A stretch of 64,000 bases of DNA, taken from the NCBI RefSeq assembly GCF_043757465.1, contig NZ_JAYVPL010000073.1:1-64000 (forward strand). The letters run 5' to 3'. The stretch comes from Armatimonas sp043757465. Lineage in GTDB: Bacteria > Armatimonadota > Armatimonadia > Armatimonadales > Armatimonadaceae. This document shows, piece after piece, positions 49,767-57,738 of this stretch. Every line of letters begins with the position of its first letter. Positions within the stretch are counted from its first letter, which is position 1. The notes beneath the pieces are model-generated. The model was given only the letters and a program-made list of their open reading frames with translations. It made no database searches and was not told the origin of the DNA. The position numbers and the translations under genes are program-made.

Positions 49767-50633
49767 ATGCCTTGGCCTACCCAGCTCGATTATCAAGAAG
49801 CGCTTGCCTTCCCACACCACTGCTTTACTGATATGGAGCTGGCAACCGCCCTAGTCGCCTCACCAGGGCTCTTTGGGCTACCTCAGCCTATCACAGGTAA
49901 CTTTGCCAACGTCTACCCTCTGAAAAATGACACCAGTACATGGGCAGTGCGCCTCTTTCTGCGCGAGGATGCCGTGCGGAGCGAGCGCTATGCTCGTCTT
50001 GCGGTGCACTCCCCTTGGCCACGCTGCCTTTTGCCCTTCACCTACCAGCCCACGGGCATTACCCTAACCACAGGCAGCTTCCCTCTGCTGAAGGTGCCCT
50101 GGCAAGCAGGCGAGCTGCTCAATGCCTGGGTGGAGAAAAACCTCAACCAGAGTGCCGCATTGCAGGCCATGGCGGATCTGTGGGCTGCGCTTATCGGAGA
50201 GCTTGGCAGAGCCCAGCTTGCCCATGGCGACTTGCAGCACGGCAATATTGTTGTGACTCCGGGGGGAGAGCTCCGCTTGCTAGACTACGACGGCCTGTGG
50301 GCACCATCGCTGGCAGCACTCCCCCCCGGCGAGTGGGGGCATCCCTCGTACCAACACCCCCAGCGTGTGTATGTGAGCACTATGGATCGGTTTCCGGCGC
50401 TAGCGATCTATGTTGCGCTCCGTGCCCTCGCCCTTGCACCCGAGCTGTGGTACCGGCTCGATAACGGCGATAACCTGCTCTTCCGTCGCGAGGACTTCGC
50501 TGACCCGAGTGGCTCACGCACGTTTGCACTGTTGCGCGACGTGCGTGGTCTCCGTCTGTTGGTCGCGGCGCTTCAGGATGCCTGCTCTGTCCCACCCGAG
50601 CGCGTCCCACTATTAAGCCGTTACACCGCGTAG
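49767..50633 (+). CDS. Atypical protein-kinase-fold protein
   Basis: 288 residues. The catalytic core is LAHGDLQHGNIVV (HxD...N) with LRLLDYDGLW (DFG equivalent D-Y-D-G) near residues 150-180. The N-terminal lobe has a glycine loop GNFANVYPL and AVRLFLR with a possible ATP-binding residue. The rest (SYQHPQRVYVSTMDRFPAL) matches a bacterial kinase-like family often linked to PP2C and VWA genes; none of these is adjacent. Phosphorylation target unknown. TAGAAT lies 10 nt upstream of the ATG. Confidence 0.7.
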   Translation: MPWPTQLDYQEALAFPHHCFTDMELATALVASPGLFGLPQPITGNFANVYPLKNDTSTWAVRLFLREDAVRSERYARLAVHSPWPRCLLPFTYQPTGITLTTGSFPLLKVPWQAGELLNAWVEKNLNQSAALQAMADLWAALIGELGRAQLAHGDLQHGNIVVTPGGELRLLDYDGLWAPSLAALPPGEWGHPSYQHPQRVYVSTMDRFPALAIYVALRALALAPELWYRLDNGDNLLFRREDFADPSGSRTFALLRDVRGLRLLVAALQDACSVPPERVPLLSRYTA

Positions 50634-50761
50634 CAGCTCGAGCCAGCCTGGTCACGGATGTAGAGGTGGTTCTCCACTCTCGCAGTTAATACAGACGATG
50701 CGGCGCGCGCGGGCGTCCAGAAGGGCTTTCCAGAGTTGTTAGACGTCCGGTAACGTTTGCT

Positions 50762-50890
50762 AGCTACAGCCCCTCCACCCTCAAGCTCGCTCTTTTTCGA
50801 CTCGCCAGCGCCAAGCGCCCCGAGACACGGCAGAAGCGCCTTGATGAAATTATCGCACTTGCAGCCCAGGGAAAGAAGTCAGTTCCGTGA
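50762..50890 (+). pseudogene. YdeI/OmdA-like C-terminal remnant
   Basis: A frame ending at TGA 50888-50890 reads SPSTLKLALFRLASAKRPET then RQKRLDEIIALAAQGKKSVP. The A-K-R-P-E-T-R-x-x-R core is characteristic of the C-terminus of YdeI/OmpD-associated (bacteriocin-protection) proteins. The N-terminal domain is missing, and the sequence before it has stops. A palindromic repeat starts 13 bp after the stop. Confidence 0.55.
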
Positions 50891-50902
50891 CCTAACTGGC
50901 GT

Positions 50903-50927
50903 CCCCCGCCCGGCGGGGGTTAGGGGG
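50903..50927. repeat. GC-rich palindromic repeat, partial core
   Basis: CCCCCGCCCGGCGGGGG followed by TTAGGGGG, a shortened version of the copy at 19489. Its TTA supplies the stop codon (50920-50922) of the minus-strand gene that ends here. Confidence 0.75.
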
Positions 50928-51471
50928 TCGGCCAGCTCTGGCGCATGGTGTCGGTGGTTTCCGGGTCGGTAGTCAGGGCGTTTGAGAAAGACTCTTGTGT
51001 AGCCTGTGGGGCGGAGTCATTGCGGTGGCTGGCACGGGCGGCGAGCTGTGGGGGCTGGCGCAGATAACGGGCGATCTCTTCCACGCTATGGTCTAATTTT
51101 TCGGCGAGCTGGTGGATCAGCGCCTGAGGAATCGTCTCAAAGGAGACTAACCGTCGGTGCAGCTTCCAGAACAGCCCGAGGGGGAGCTTCAGCGCAGCCG
51201 CGAGGCTCTCGGCGGTGTGGCCTCTTGCCTCCGCGACAGACTTCAGGCTGATAAATGTAGTGCCGTAGGCTGCGCGTTTTTCGCGTAGCACGGAGAGGCC
51301 AAGAGACTGGACACGGGAGGAATCAGAGGCGGGAGCCGCAAACGTGCGATCCGCTGCCAGGTAGGCGAACTCACGGGCCTGCGCTGGGTAGCGCATCGCC
51401 CAGTCCCCCACCTGTGCAGTGGCGTCGCTAGCAAACTCCGTTAAAATTGCATCCGCTCGTTCTTCGTTCAT
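50920..51471 (-). CDS. Helical regulator-like protein paired with a sigma-like gene
   Basis: About 183 residues from MNEERADAILTEFASD. The middle contains a probable helix-turn-helix region (AESLAAALKLPLGLFWKLHR, then IHQLAEKLDHSVEEIARYL). The final residues SWPTP and the stop come from the GC-rich repeat. The ATG overlaps the stop of the sigma-like gene (ATGA), so the two are translated together; a role as its cognate regulator is a positional inference. No membrane segment is seen, which argues against a classical anti-sigma factor. Confidence 0.6.
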   Translation of the reverse strand: MNEERADAILTEFASDATAQVGDWAMRYPAQAREFAYLAADRTFAAPASDSSRVQSLGLSVLREKRAAYGTTFISLKSVAEARGHTAESLAAALKLPLGLFWKLHRRLVSFETIPQALIHQLAEKLDHSVEEIARYLRQPPQLAARASHRNDSAPQATQESFSNALTTDPETTDTMRQSWPTP

Positions 51472-52250
51472 TTTTCGTTCCACTCCCGCAGTTTCTGTTC
51501 GGCGCGGCGCAGATAGTTGCGCACCGTACGTCCCGTCACTCCCAAAATCTTCGCCACGCTCTGGCGCTCTGGGTCATCACTCTCTTCTGGTAACCCCTCA
51601 ATGTACTTCAAGTAAACGGCCAGCCGCTCATGTTCCGCCAGAACCGTCAGTGCCTCACTATACTCCGCAAGCGCCTCCGGGCCAGGATGTCTCTCGGCGA
51701 GTCGCATCAACGACGATTCCCCGCCCTCCGATGTCTCAGGCTCTGCACTCTCACTGAGCTGGACATCTAAACTAGCCTGCCGCTTCTCCACTAAGTTCCA
51801 GAGCCGTCGGTCCAGGCAAACCCAGAAACGTACTTCCCAGAACTCTCCCGATGGCTCTCGTGAGAACAGTGCATCAAAAAGAAGCGCGAACAAGTCCCGC
51901 GTCACATCGTCTGCATCCGCTTCCGGGAGCCGCCACTTGGCAAGCTGCCGGGCGATATGTCCACTCACCCGCTCCGTTAATAGCTCCGCAAGCTGCCACG
52001 CCGTTTCATCATCGCCTCTCGTCGTGCACTCTCGCAAGGCATAGACCAGGGTCTCTTCCCGAAGCCGGTCAGGAGCGCCTGCCGGGTGCCGCGCCAGAAG
52101 CACTTCTTTTCGTGTACGCTGCCCGAGGCCGCAAAGCCTATGGATTTCCTCCTCGGCGTGTCGCTCACGGTGGTAGAGGTTTCCGTCGTCCTTTCGGGTA
52201 CGGGTGAGAGGTCGGTAGACCCAGCGATCTGTTTTTTGTACATCAATCAT
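51468..52250 (-). CDS. Sigma-70-like protein
   Basis: 260 residues. The C-terminal part fits sigma region 4: HERLAVYLKYIEGLPEESDD, SVAKILGVTGRTVRNYLRRA, EQKLREW. The middle (ADADDVTRDLFALLFDALFS, FWVCLDRRLWNLVEKRQASL) may be a diverged region 2. A 90-residue charged N-terminal extension is not typical of ECF factors. It could be an ECF-like sigma or a related DNA-binding regulator. It is followed by the overlapping HTH-like gene. Confidence 0.65.
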   Translation of the reverse strand: MIDVQKTDRWVYRPLTRTRKDDGNLYHRERHAEEEIHRLCGLGQRTRKEVLLARHPAGAPDRLREETLVYALRECTTRGDDETAWQLAELLTERVSGHIARQLAKWRLPEADADDVTRDLFALLFDALFSREPSGEFWEVRFWVCLDRRLWNLVEKRQASLDVQLSESAEPETSEGGESSLMRLAERHPGPEALAEYSEALTVLAEHERLAVYLKYIEGLPEESDDPERQSVAKILGVTGRTVRNYLRRAEQKLREWNEK

Positions 52251-52479
52251 GAGGCATACTGCTTGGGGAGTGGAAAACCCGGAAAAGGTATTTTTACGAG
52301 TTTTGTTCCAGGTATGATGAAAACACCAACTTCATTATAGCCTGTGGAACTAACTCTGCCGATAATAGAGTTAGGCCGCTGACTCTGTCACAAAGACACA
52401 CGGCATGAAGTTTGAAGCATTAGCTTGCGGAATGTATCAGAAAGTGTTGAAAGGCATTCCTAGAAGTAGGGGTACTGCG

Positions 52480-53829
52480 ATGAGGAGATGGACGTTGAGC
52501 ATGACACGAAAAGAGTTACTCTCTCTGCTGGGAGTGAGCGCAATGACACTGGCCCTGCCGGGCTGTGGAGGGGGCGGCGGGATCGTTATTCCTCCGGCGG
52601 CGGACCTGCTAGAGGGAGGCCGCGTGGTTGGGCAGACGGGGTGGACGGTGCAGAAGAGTGTGGGGGTACAGCCCAAGAAAAAATGGACTGTGCTGGTCTA
52701 CATCAACGGAGCAAATGACCTGGAGACCTACGGGGTTCTGAACATGAACCAGCTGGAGAAAATTGGCTCGACAGCGGATGTCAATATTGTGACACAGTTC
52801 AAGCGGATCGGGGGGCGCTTCGATAACTCCAACGGCGACTGGAGCGACACCCGCCGCTTCTATGTCCGCCGTGATAGCGAGGATTCTCTAATCAACTCCC
52901 AGGTACTGTCCCAGAAAAATAATCTGGACATGGGCGATCCTAGCACCCTTCAGGAGTTTATTAACTGGGGCGTGGAGACATTCCCGGCGGAGCGCTACAA
53001 CCTCGTGATCTGGAACCACGGTGCCGGCTGGCGCTCGGTGAAGACGCGTGCACAGCGGCCCCCCGTCACCCGTGGCGTTTCCTACGACGATACCACAAAC
53101 AATCATATTGACACGATTGCACTGCCGGGGGCAATTGTTCATCCCGAGGGGAAGAAATGGGACTTGCTGAGCGTGGACTGCTCGTTGATGCAGATGATCG
53201 AGGTGCTCTACGAGTGGCGCAACACTGCCAATTATATCGTCGGCTCCGAAGAATCCCCCCCCGGTGAGGGATATGCCTACGACTTGACCATTGGCAAGCT
53301 GGCAGGTAATCCTCTGATGGATGGTCGGGAGCTAGGGATACACTACGCGGATGACACGGCAACGCGCTTTGCCAACCAGTACGGCATCACGCAGTCCGTG
53401 GTCGAGACGGCAAAAGTCGCGCCGATTGTCAGTGCAATGAACGACCTGGGCGCGACTCTGCTGGATCTTAAAGTGAGCGCTGCAACCGAGATCAGCCTGG
53501 CACGGGAAGATGCACAGTCTTACGAGTACCTGGAGAATAAAGACCTGCTGCACTTCCTGGATCGGCTGGAGGTTCGGGTTAACGATGCGGAGCTCAAGCG
53601 TAAGACGGCGGTACTGCGCACTGCGATGAAGGCGGCGATTGTCCGCAACGTCACGACGAAGCACTTCACGCCAAGCTCCCAGGGAATCGCCGCCTTCTTG
53701 CCCACCCCAAGCCGCTATAAAACGATTGACATTGAGCAGGCCAATGGATTCGGGCAGCGCTACACCAAGCTGAAGCTTGCACAAGATGCCGCAAGCTGGC
53801 AGGCGTTTCTCGCTGACGGTCCCCGGTAA
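52480..53829 (+). CDS. Clostripain-like (C11) cysteine peptidase, lipoprotein
   Basis: About 449 residues from MRRWTLSMTRKELLSL, lipobox ALPGC, Gly-rich spacer. The peptidase domain has WTVLVYINGANDLE, the catalytic His in LVIWNHGAGW and Cys in LLSVDCSLMQMIEVLYEW, followed by YIVGSEESPPGEGYAYD. C11 enzymes cleave after Arg or Lys outside the cytoplasm. An upstream in-frame ATG at 52405 would add residues that do not look like a signal. A hairpin with a T-rich tail follows the stop. Confidence 0.85.
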   Translation: MRRWTLSMTRKELLSLLGVSAMTLALPGCGGGGGIVIPPAADLLEGGRVVGQTGWTVQKSVGVQPKKKWTVLVYINGANDLETYGVLNMNQLEKIGSTADVNIVTQFKRIGGRFDNSNGDWSDTRRFYVRRDSEDSLINSQVLSQKNNLDMGDPSTLQEFINWGVETFPAERYNLVIWNHGAGWRSVKTRAQRPPVTRGVSYDDTTNNHIDTIALPGAIVHPEGKKWDLLSVDCSLMQMIEVLYEWRNTANYIVGSEESPPGEGYAYDLTIGKLAGNPLMDGRELGIHYADDTATRFANQYGITQSVVETAKVAPIVSAMNDLGATLLDLKVSAATEISLAREDAQSYEYLENKDLLHFLDRLEVRVNDAELKRKTAVLRTAMKAAIVRNVTTKHFTPSSQGIAAFLPTPSRYKTIDIEQANGFGQRYTKLKLAQDAASWQAFLADGPR

Positions 53830-53855
53830 GACCCTCGTTTCGATAAAGGAAATCT

Positions 53856-53885
53856 TCCTGCACACACCGAATGGTGTGTGCAGGA
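53856..53885 (+). terminator. Hairpin with T tract that also overlaps the next ribosome site
   Basis: TCCTGCACACACC (53856-53868) pairs perfectly with 53873-53885 across a GAAT loop and is followed by GGATTTTTT. The last bases of its 3' arm are the first of AGGAGG (53882-53887), the Shine-Dalgarno of the oxidoreductase at 53897. It would stop transcription from the peptidase gene and hide the ribosome site in any read-through message. A small AGGAA/TTCCT hairpin just upstream competes for the 5' arm. Confidence 0.7.
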
Positions 53886-53896
53886 GGATTTTTTCT

Positions 53897-55144
53897 ATGC
53901 CATTTCGTCTGGCGCTGGTGGGGTGTGGGGGACAAGCGGGGGGGGATGTGCCTAATATCGCCTCGCACAAAGAGGTGAAGATTGTCGCGGTCTGTGACCC
54001 GGATAAGGGAGCACAGGCACGCTTTGGGGAGCGCTACGGTGTTCCTGAGTCGGCGCGGTTTGCAGATTATACGAAGTTGCTCAGTACCGTGGAGTGCGAT
54101 GCGGTCTTCTGCGCCACACCAGATCACATGCACGCCGCCGTAGGGCTGAAGGCACTCTCACTGGGCCGCCATGCCTACGTCCAGAAACCCCTCGCCCGTG
54201 GTGTGGGGGAGTGCCGCGCCCTACGTCAAGCTGCAGAGAAACATCCAAAGTCCGCCACTCAGATGGGTATCCAAATCCACGGTGAGGGCTCCTATCGTAC
54301 CGCCATGGCTTGGCTCCAAGCAGGGGTGCTGGGAAATATTCAGGAGATCCACTCGTTCTGTGGTAAGGGCTGGGGCGGTGTCCCTGCCCCGCGCATGGCC
54401 GAGCCTCCTCCCGCGAATCTCGACTGGGATCTCTACTGTGGCGTCAGCCGGAAAGTAGGCTTTATCCCGGAGACTTTTCACCCAGGCAACTGGCGGCGCT
54501 GGCAGAACTTTGGCACGGGAACTCTGGGGGACATGGCCTGCCATATCCTCGATCCGGTACTCGCGGGCACGCGCCTGACGACCCCTCTCTCGGTGGTGAG
54601 CCACCTAGAGGCTCCGCCCAATGTGCTGAACTACCCCTACAATGCCCATATCACCTGGCAGCTCGCAGGGACGCGCAACACAGCGCGCACCGTGGCACTG
54701 CACTGGTACCACGGCGACACGCGCCCCGCCAAGAGCCTCCTGCCCGAGCTGTTTGAGGAACTCAATACCGGCTCGGTCGTGGTTGGGGAGCACGGAAAAA
54801 TGGTGGTGCCGCACTGGGCGACGCCCTCCGTGTGGGACAACAGCGGCAAGCGGGTGGAGAAGCTCCCGCCCAAAGTGGAGTCGGTGAGCCACTACCACGA
54901 GTGGGTGGATGTCGCGCTGGGCCGTATCCCCGGCCACGGCTCCACGCCCGGCAAGTGCAGCACCCACTTTGGCTACTCCGGCCCGCTCACGGAGATTGTC
55001 CTGATGGGCAATATCGCCTCCTGGCAGCCCAAGAAGGTGCTCAACTTCAACGCCGACGCCTGCCAGTTCCATGGCGAGGGTGCAAGCGATGCCAACTTCC
55101 GCATCCTCCCTCTCTACGGTCGAGACTGGAACCCGATGGCCTAA
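53897..55144 (+). CDS. Gfo/Idh/MocA family oxidoreductase
   Basis: About 415 residues from MPFRLALVGCGGQAGGDVPN. The Rossmann domain has LVGCGGQAG and VAVCDPDKGAQARF, then DAVFCATPDHMHAAV and HAYVQKPLARGVGECRAL, with the catalytic Lys in Q-K-P. The C-terminal alpha/beta domain has GTGTLGDMACHILDP with the conserved Asp/His. It should oxidise or reduce a sugar or inositol derivative with NAD(P). VQKP instead of the usual CEKP is common in the planctomycete-type subgroup. The longer frame from 53777 reads through the hairpin and is not used. Confidence 0.9.
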   Translation: MPFRLALVGCGGQAGGDVPNIASHKEVKIVAVCDPDKGAQARFGERYGVPESARFADYTKLLSTVECDAVFCATPDHMHAAVGLKALSLGRHAYVQKPLARGVGECRALRQAAEKHPKSATQMGIQIHGEGSYRTAMAWLQAGVLGNIQEIHSFCGKGWGGVPAPRMAEPPPANLDWDLYCGVSRKVGFIPETFHPGNWRRWQNFGTGTLGDMACHILDPVLAGTRLTTPLSVVSHLEAPPNVLNYPYNAHITWQLAGTRNTARTVALHWYHGDTRPAKSLLPELFEELNTGSVVVGEHGKMVVPHWATPSVWDNSGKRVEKLPPKVESVSHYHEWVDVALGRIPGHGSTPGKCSTHFGYSGPLTEIVLMGNIASWQPKKVLNFNADACQFHGEGASDANFRILPLYGRDWNPMA

Positions 55145-55325
55145 GCGCCGCTGCAAACGATGTGACTGCGCCATGCCCCTTCCACTTGCCGGAGGGGGCA
55201 CTTGTGGCTTCACTGTACGTGTTTCTCATCCTTGGTTGCCAAGAGCTGAGACTGTTGTGTCTGTCTTGGCTACGGGGATTGCTGTAGGGCTGATAGAGCT
55301 TTTTCATTTTGGCTTCCTTTCTTCT
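55145..55325. other. Gap between convergent genes
   Basis: Holds a repeat-like fragment (CTTCCACTTGCCGGAGGGGGC at its centre, near 55169-55190) and no convincing gene or classical terminator. Confidence 0.4.
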
Positions 55326-56057
55326 CTAGTGATCAAGAGTGGCAGTGACAAAAAGTACGCCATTAGTGAGCGCGATCCGTGTTTCCTTGCCTGGCTTAAC
55401 AATTTTCTCGATGGGTTTATCTTGGTTGAACTGAATTTGTAGAGCAATGGCTTTGTGATCGTCGTGGACGTGTGGAGTGATTGCAAAGCGCATCCCTTCA
55501 GTCTCACTCTTGATCTCAATTACGCCTTGGGAGTCGGTGTTGGTGCTAATAACCGGAGCTGCCTTAATTTTTCCATCCTGCACAAGGCGCATCTTGATAG
55601 TTACCTGAATCGTCTCTTTGTCCAGCTTTTTAAGGAGCGCCTTGAGCGCCTCAAGCGCCTCAGGTGTTCCCTGAGCGAGTAGGGAGTTTGTCCGCTCTTC
55701 GGCGATCAACCGGGTAATTCCTTTGGGTTGTAGCCGCGCCTCCGGGCCTCCTTCCTGGAGTTTCGTCAATAAATCAGCGGCTGCCTGGTAGCGCAAAGGA
55801 AGAACAAAGAACTTCTGATCGGCTGTGTCCTGAGCCTGTACACGGGGACTTGCTGCCCGTGCCACGGACGCTTCAGGCTGAGAGAGAGGACGTAGGGGCA
55901 TCAGAACTCCCAGAACAACGGCTGCTAAAACCAGCGGAGGAAGGTTGTGGCGCAGAGTCGAGCGCGTAGGCCCCAAGAGCAGAGAGCAGATTCGTCGCTC
56001 CAGTGGCAGGCTGTCCGTCATTGAGGGAACAGAGTAGAGGTTATAGAACTTTTTCAT
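55326..56057 (-). CDS. Membrane protein with M56-tail module and secretin-like domain
   Basis: 243 residues. The start (YNLYSVPSMTDSLPLERRIC, SLLLGPTR, then a helix LPPLVLAAVVLGVLMPL) copies the C-terminal membrane module of M56 peptidases and resembles the start of the upstream gene. The outer part FVLPLRYQAAADLLTKLQEG, LIAEERTNSLLAQGTPEAL and ALLKKLDKETIQVTIKMRLV is a NolW/secretin-N-like subdomain. It overlaps the upstream gene by 4 bp. Probably a ligand-binding or assembly partner in the BlaI-M56 operon; function unknown. Confidence 0.65.
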   Translation of the reverse strand: MKKFYNLYSVPSMTDSLPLERRICSLLLGPTRSTLRHNLPPLVLAAVVLGVLMPLRPLSQPEASVARAASPRVQAQDTADQKFFVLPLRYQAAADLLTKLQEGGPEARLQPKGITRLIAEERTNSLLAQGTPEALEALKALLKKLDKETIQVTIKMRLVQDGKIKAAPVISTNTDSQGVIEIKSETEGMRFAITPHVHDDHKAIALQIQFNQDKPIEKIVKPGKETRIALTNGVLFVTATLDH

Positions 56058-56947
56058 GGGGTTACACCTTTCGGGGCTTTCCAGCCCTCAAACCGAATCG
56101 TTGTCCAGGGGCGGGTTTCGTAGCGGTAGGCGACGATTTTATCTTTGGCGATGGGCCAGAGCTTGGCCTCGTAGTAGATAATTTTATGTTCTGGGTATTT
56201 GACCGAGGCAGTGGAGCGGATGACGTACTCCTTGCCTGACCTATCTAGGGCAACGAGGCGCGAGTCGGTGTCACGGAGCGAGTCCTCGGAGATCCAGGTT
56301 TTTTTAGCAAACTCTGCCATGCTTCTCTCCGAAACTTTATCCGCCCAGATCGCGCCTTTGCCTTCCCAGCGCAGGTGAACCGCGTCGCCTGCAAGATGCT
56401 TCCCCTGTGCATCGAAGCGTGCGGCGACTTGCCATTTGCCACAGCCGATCCCAATGGTAACAGGTGCATTGATCGGATTAAAGGCCACATGGCGACGCGC
56501 CGTTTTGGGATCGTCGCTGTCTAAATACGACACCAGGTGGCGTGAGCGCACGCTTGCATCGGAGCCTGCGGGGAGCTGAATTTCAATCAGCGATTGCAGG
56601 TCGGGGAGACCACCAAAACGCTCGTTTTTTGCGTACGGCGACGCGGAGGGATTTCCCGCCGTGTTCCAAAACTGTGACTGGTAGGCTTTATCGACACTCC
56701 GAAAGCCTAGCATCCGCACCCGAATTCCCTCCGGTAAAACCAGAGTTTCCTGAGCCTTGACAACAAGCCCCGTGGTGTTCAGTGGTCTTACCGCAAGGAT
56801 CGGGATTGTGATTCCCAGCGCCATAACTGCCAGAAGCGCGGCAAGGCGCGGATTCAGGCGGCGCGTTTTGGAGAGCAGGGAGCGCAGGCGTGTTTCTAAG
56901 CCACTTGCTTTCACGGCTCCGGGGACGCTGTAGAGAGAGAGTTTCAT
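56054..56947 (-). CDS. Membrane protein carrying the missing tail of the M56 peptidase
   Basis: 297 residues. The first 60 (YSVPGAVKASGLETRLRSLL, then LAALLAVMALGITIPILAV) correspond to the segment that normally follows the catalytic domain inside BlaR1/M56 proteins, so here it starts a separate gene. The outer 230 residues are beta-rich (EGIRVRMLGFRSVDKAYQSQ, VAFNPINAPVTIGIGCGKWQ, VRSTASVKYPEHKIIYYEAK) and match nothing I recognise. ATGA overlaps on both sides tie it to the peptidase gene and the secretin-like gene. Confidence 0.6.
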   Translation of the reverse strand: MKLSLYSVPGAVKASGLETRLRSLLSKTRRLNPRLAALLAVMALGITIPILAVRPLNTTGLVVKAQETLVLPEGIRVRMLGFRSVDKAYQSQFWNTAGNPSASPYAKNERFGGLPDLQSLIEIQLPAGSDASVRSRHLVSYLDSDDPKTARRHVAFNPINAPVTIGIGCGKWQVAARFDAQGKHLAGDAVHLRWEGKGAIWADKVSERSMAEFAKKTWISEDSLRDTDSRLVALDRSGKEYVIRSTASVKYPEHKIIYYEAKLWPIAKDKIVAYRYETRPWTTIRFEGWKAPKGVTP

Positions 56948-57738
56948 ACGGTAGTCTCCAGTTTCAGGGATTTAGCGGTTTCTAATAAGTGCTCGGCGTA
57001 GGTGCTGGGGCTCACACCCGCAGCGACCACGGCTTCGTCACAGGCGGCTTCGGCAGCGGTGCGGAAGCGGGAGATCGCGAGCCAGACCAGCGGGTGGAAC
57101 CACCAGGCGGCTTGCAAGCTCAGTGCAAGGGGAAGCGTGATGTGGTCGAGGCGGCGCAGGTGCGCGGCTTCGTGGAGCAGGATCACGTGGCGGCGCTCCG
57201 TGTCCCAGTCATGAGCCGAGTCGGGTAGGAGCACACCCGTACGGCCCCCCGCAGCCAGCGGTGTCGGGACGGCGGGGCTCAGGTGAACCGGAAAGTCGCA
57301 GGGGAAGTGTACTGAGCTGGCAAGTGTGGCGCGGCGGGCGAGGTTGAAGAGCTGGGCACGGTCGAGGAGTAAGCGTCCCAGCAAGCCCCCCACCCCGATA
57401 AAGTAGCCCACGGTGAGCAAGCTCTCCCACGGAAAGGACTCCGATTCCCGTGGCGCGGGTACTTGAGGGGTCACCGAGGTCGTCGTAGCGATAACAGCCT
57501 CACCCCTTCCTTGCGGCAGGGAGGGGGCCGGGGGATGGGTTCGTACCGTGACCGAGAGTAGCGGCGGGGCGAGTAGTGTCAGAGGCAAGAGCACCAGCGC
57601 AAGAAGCGCGGTGCACCAGACGCCGTGTTTGAGCCTTCCCGAAGCCCGTCGGAGCACCACAGCTTCCAGCAGCAGCGCCAGTGCCAGCAAGACCGTGGCC
57701 TTGAGCACTAGCTCCAGCACGGGGTTCACAGGGCTCAT
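56944..57738 (-). CDS. M56 (BlaR1/MecR1-like) membrane metallopeptidase
   Basis: 264 residues. Four membrane helices surround a zinc peptidase site: HVILLHEAAHLRRLDHITLP with HEAAH near residue 189 and a downstream Glu in AAEAACDEAVVAAG. It would sense an outside signal and cleave the BlaI-like repressor. Unlike full BlaR1 it ends soon after the peptidase site; the usual following module begins the next gene. Residues about 66-85 (RTHPPAPSLPQGRGEA) are encoded by a GC-rich repeat (57498-57540) in frame in an extracytoplasmic or loop region. Confidence 0.83.
   Translation of the reverse strand: MSPVNPVLELVLKATVLLALALLLEAVVLRRASGRLKHGVWCTALLALVLLPLTLLAPPLLSVTVRTHPPAPSLPQGRGEAVIATTTSVTPQVPAPRESESFPWESLLTVGYFIGVGGLLGRLLLDRAQLFNLARRATLASSVHFPCDFPVHLSPAVPTPLAAGGRTGVLLPDSAHDWDTERRHVILLHEAAHLRRLDHITLPLALSLQAAWWFHPLVWLAISRFRTAAEAACDEAVVAAGVSPSTYAEHLLETAKSLKLETTV
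57498..57540. repeat. Repeat segment in frame inside the M56 gene
   Basis: CCTCACCCCTTCCTTGCGGC followed by AGGGAGGGGGCCGGGGGATG. It encodes HPPAPSLPQGRGEA on the minus strand, a peptide typical of REP-like DNA read as protein in many bacteria. Confidence 0.6.
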
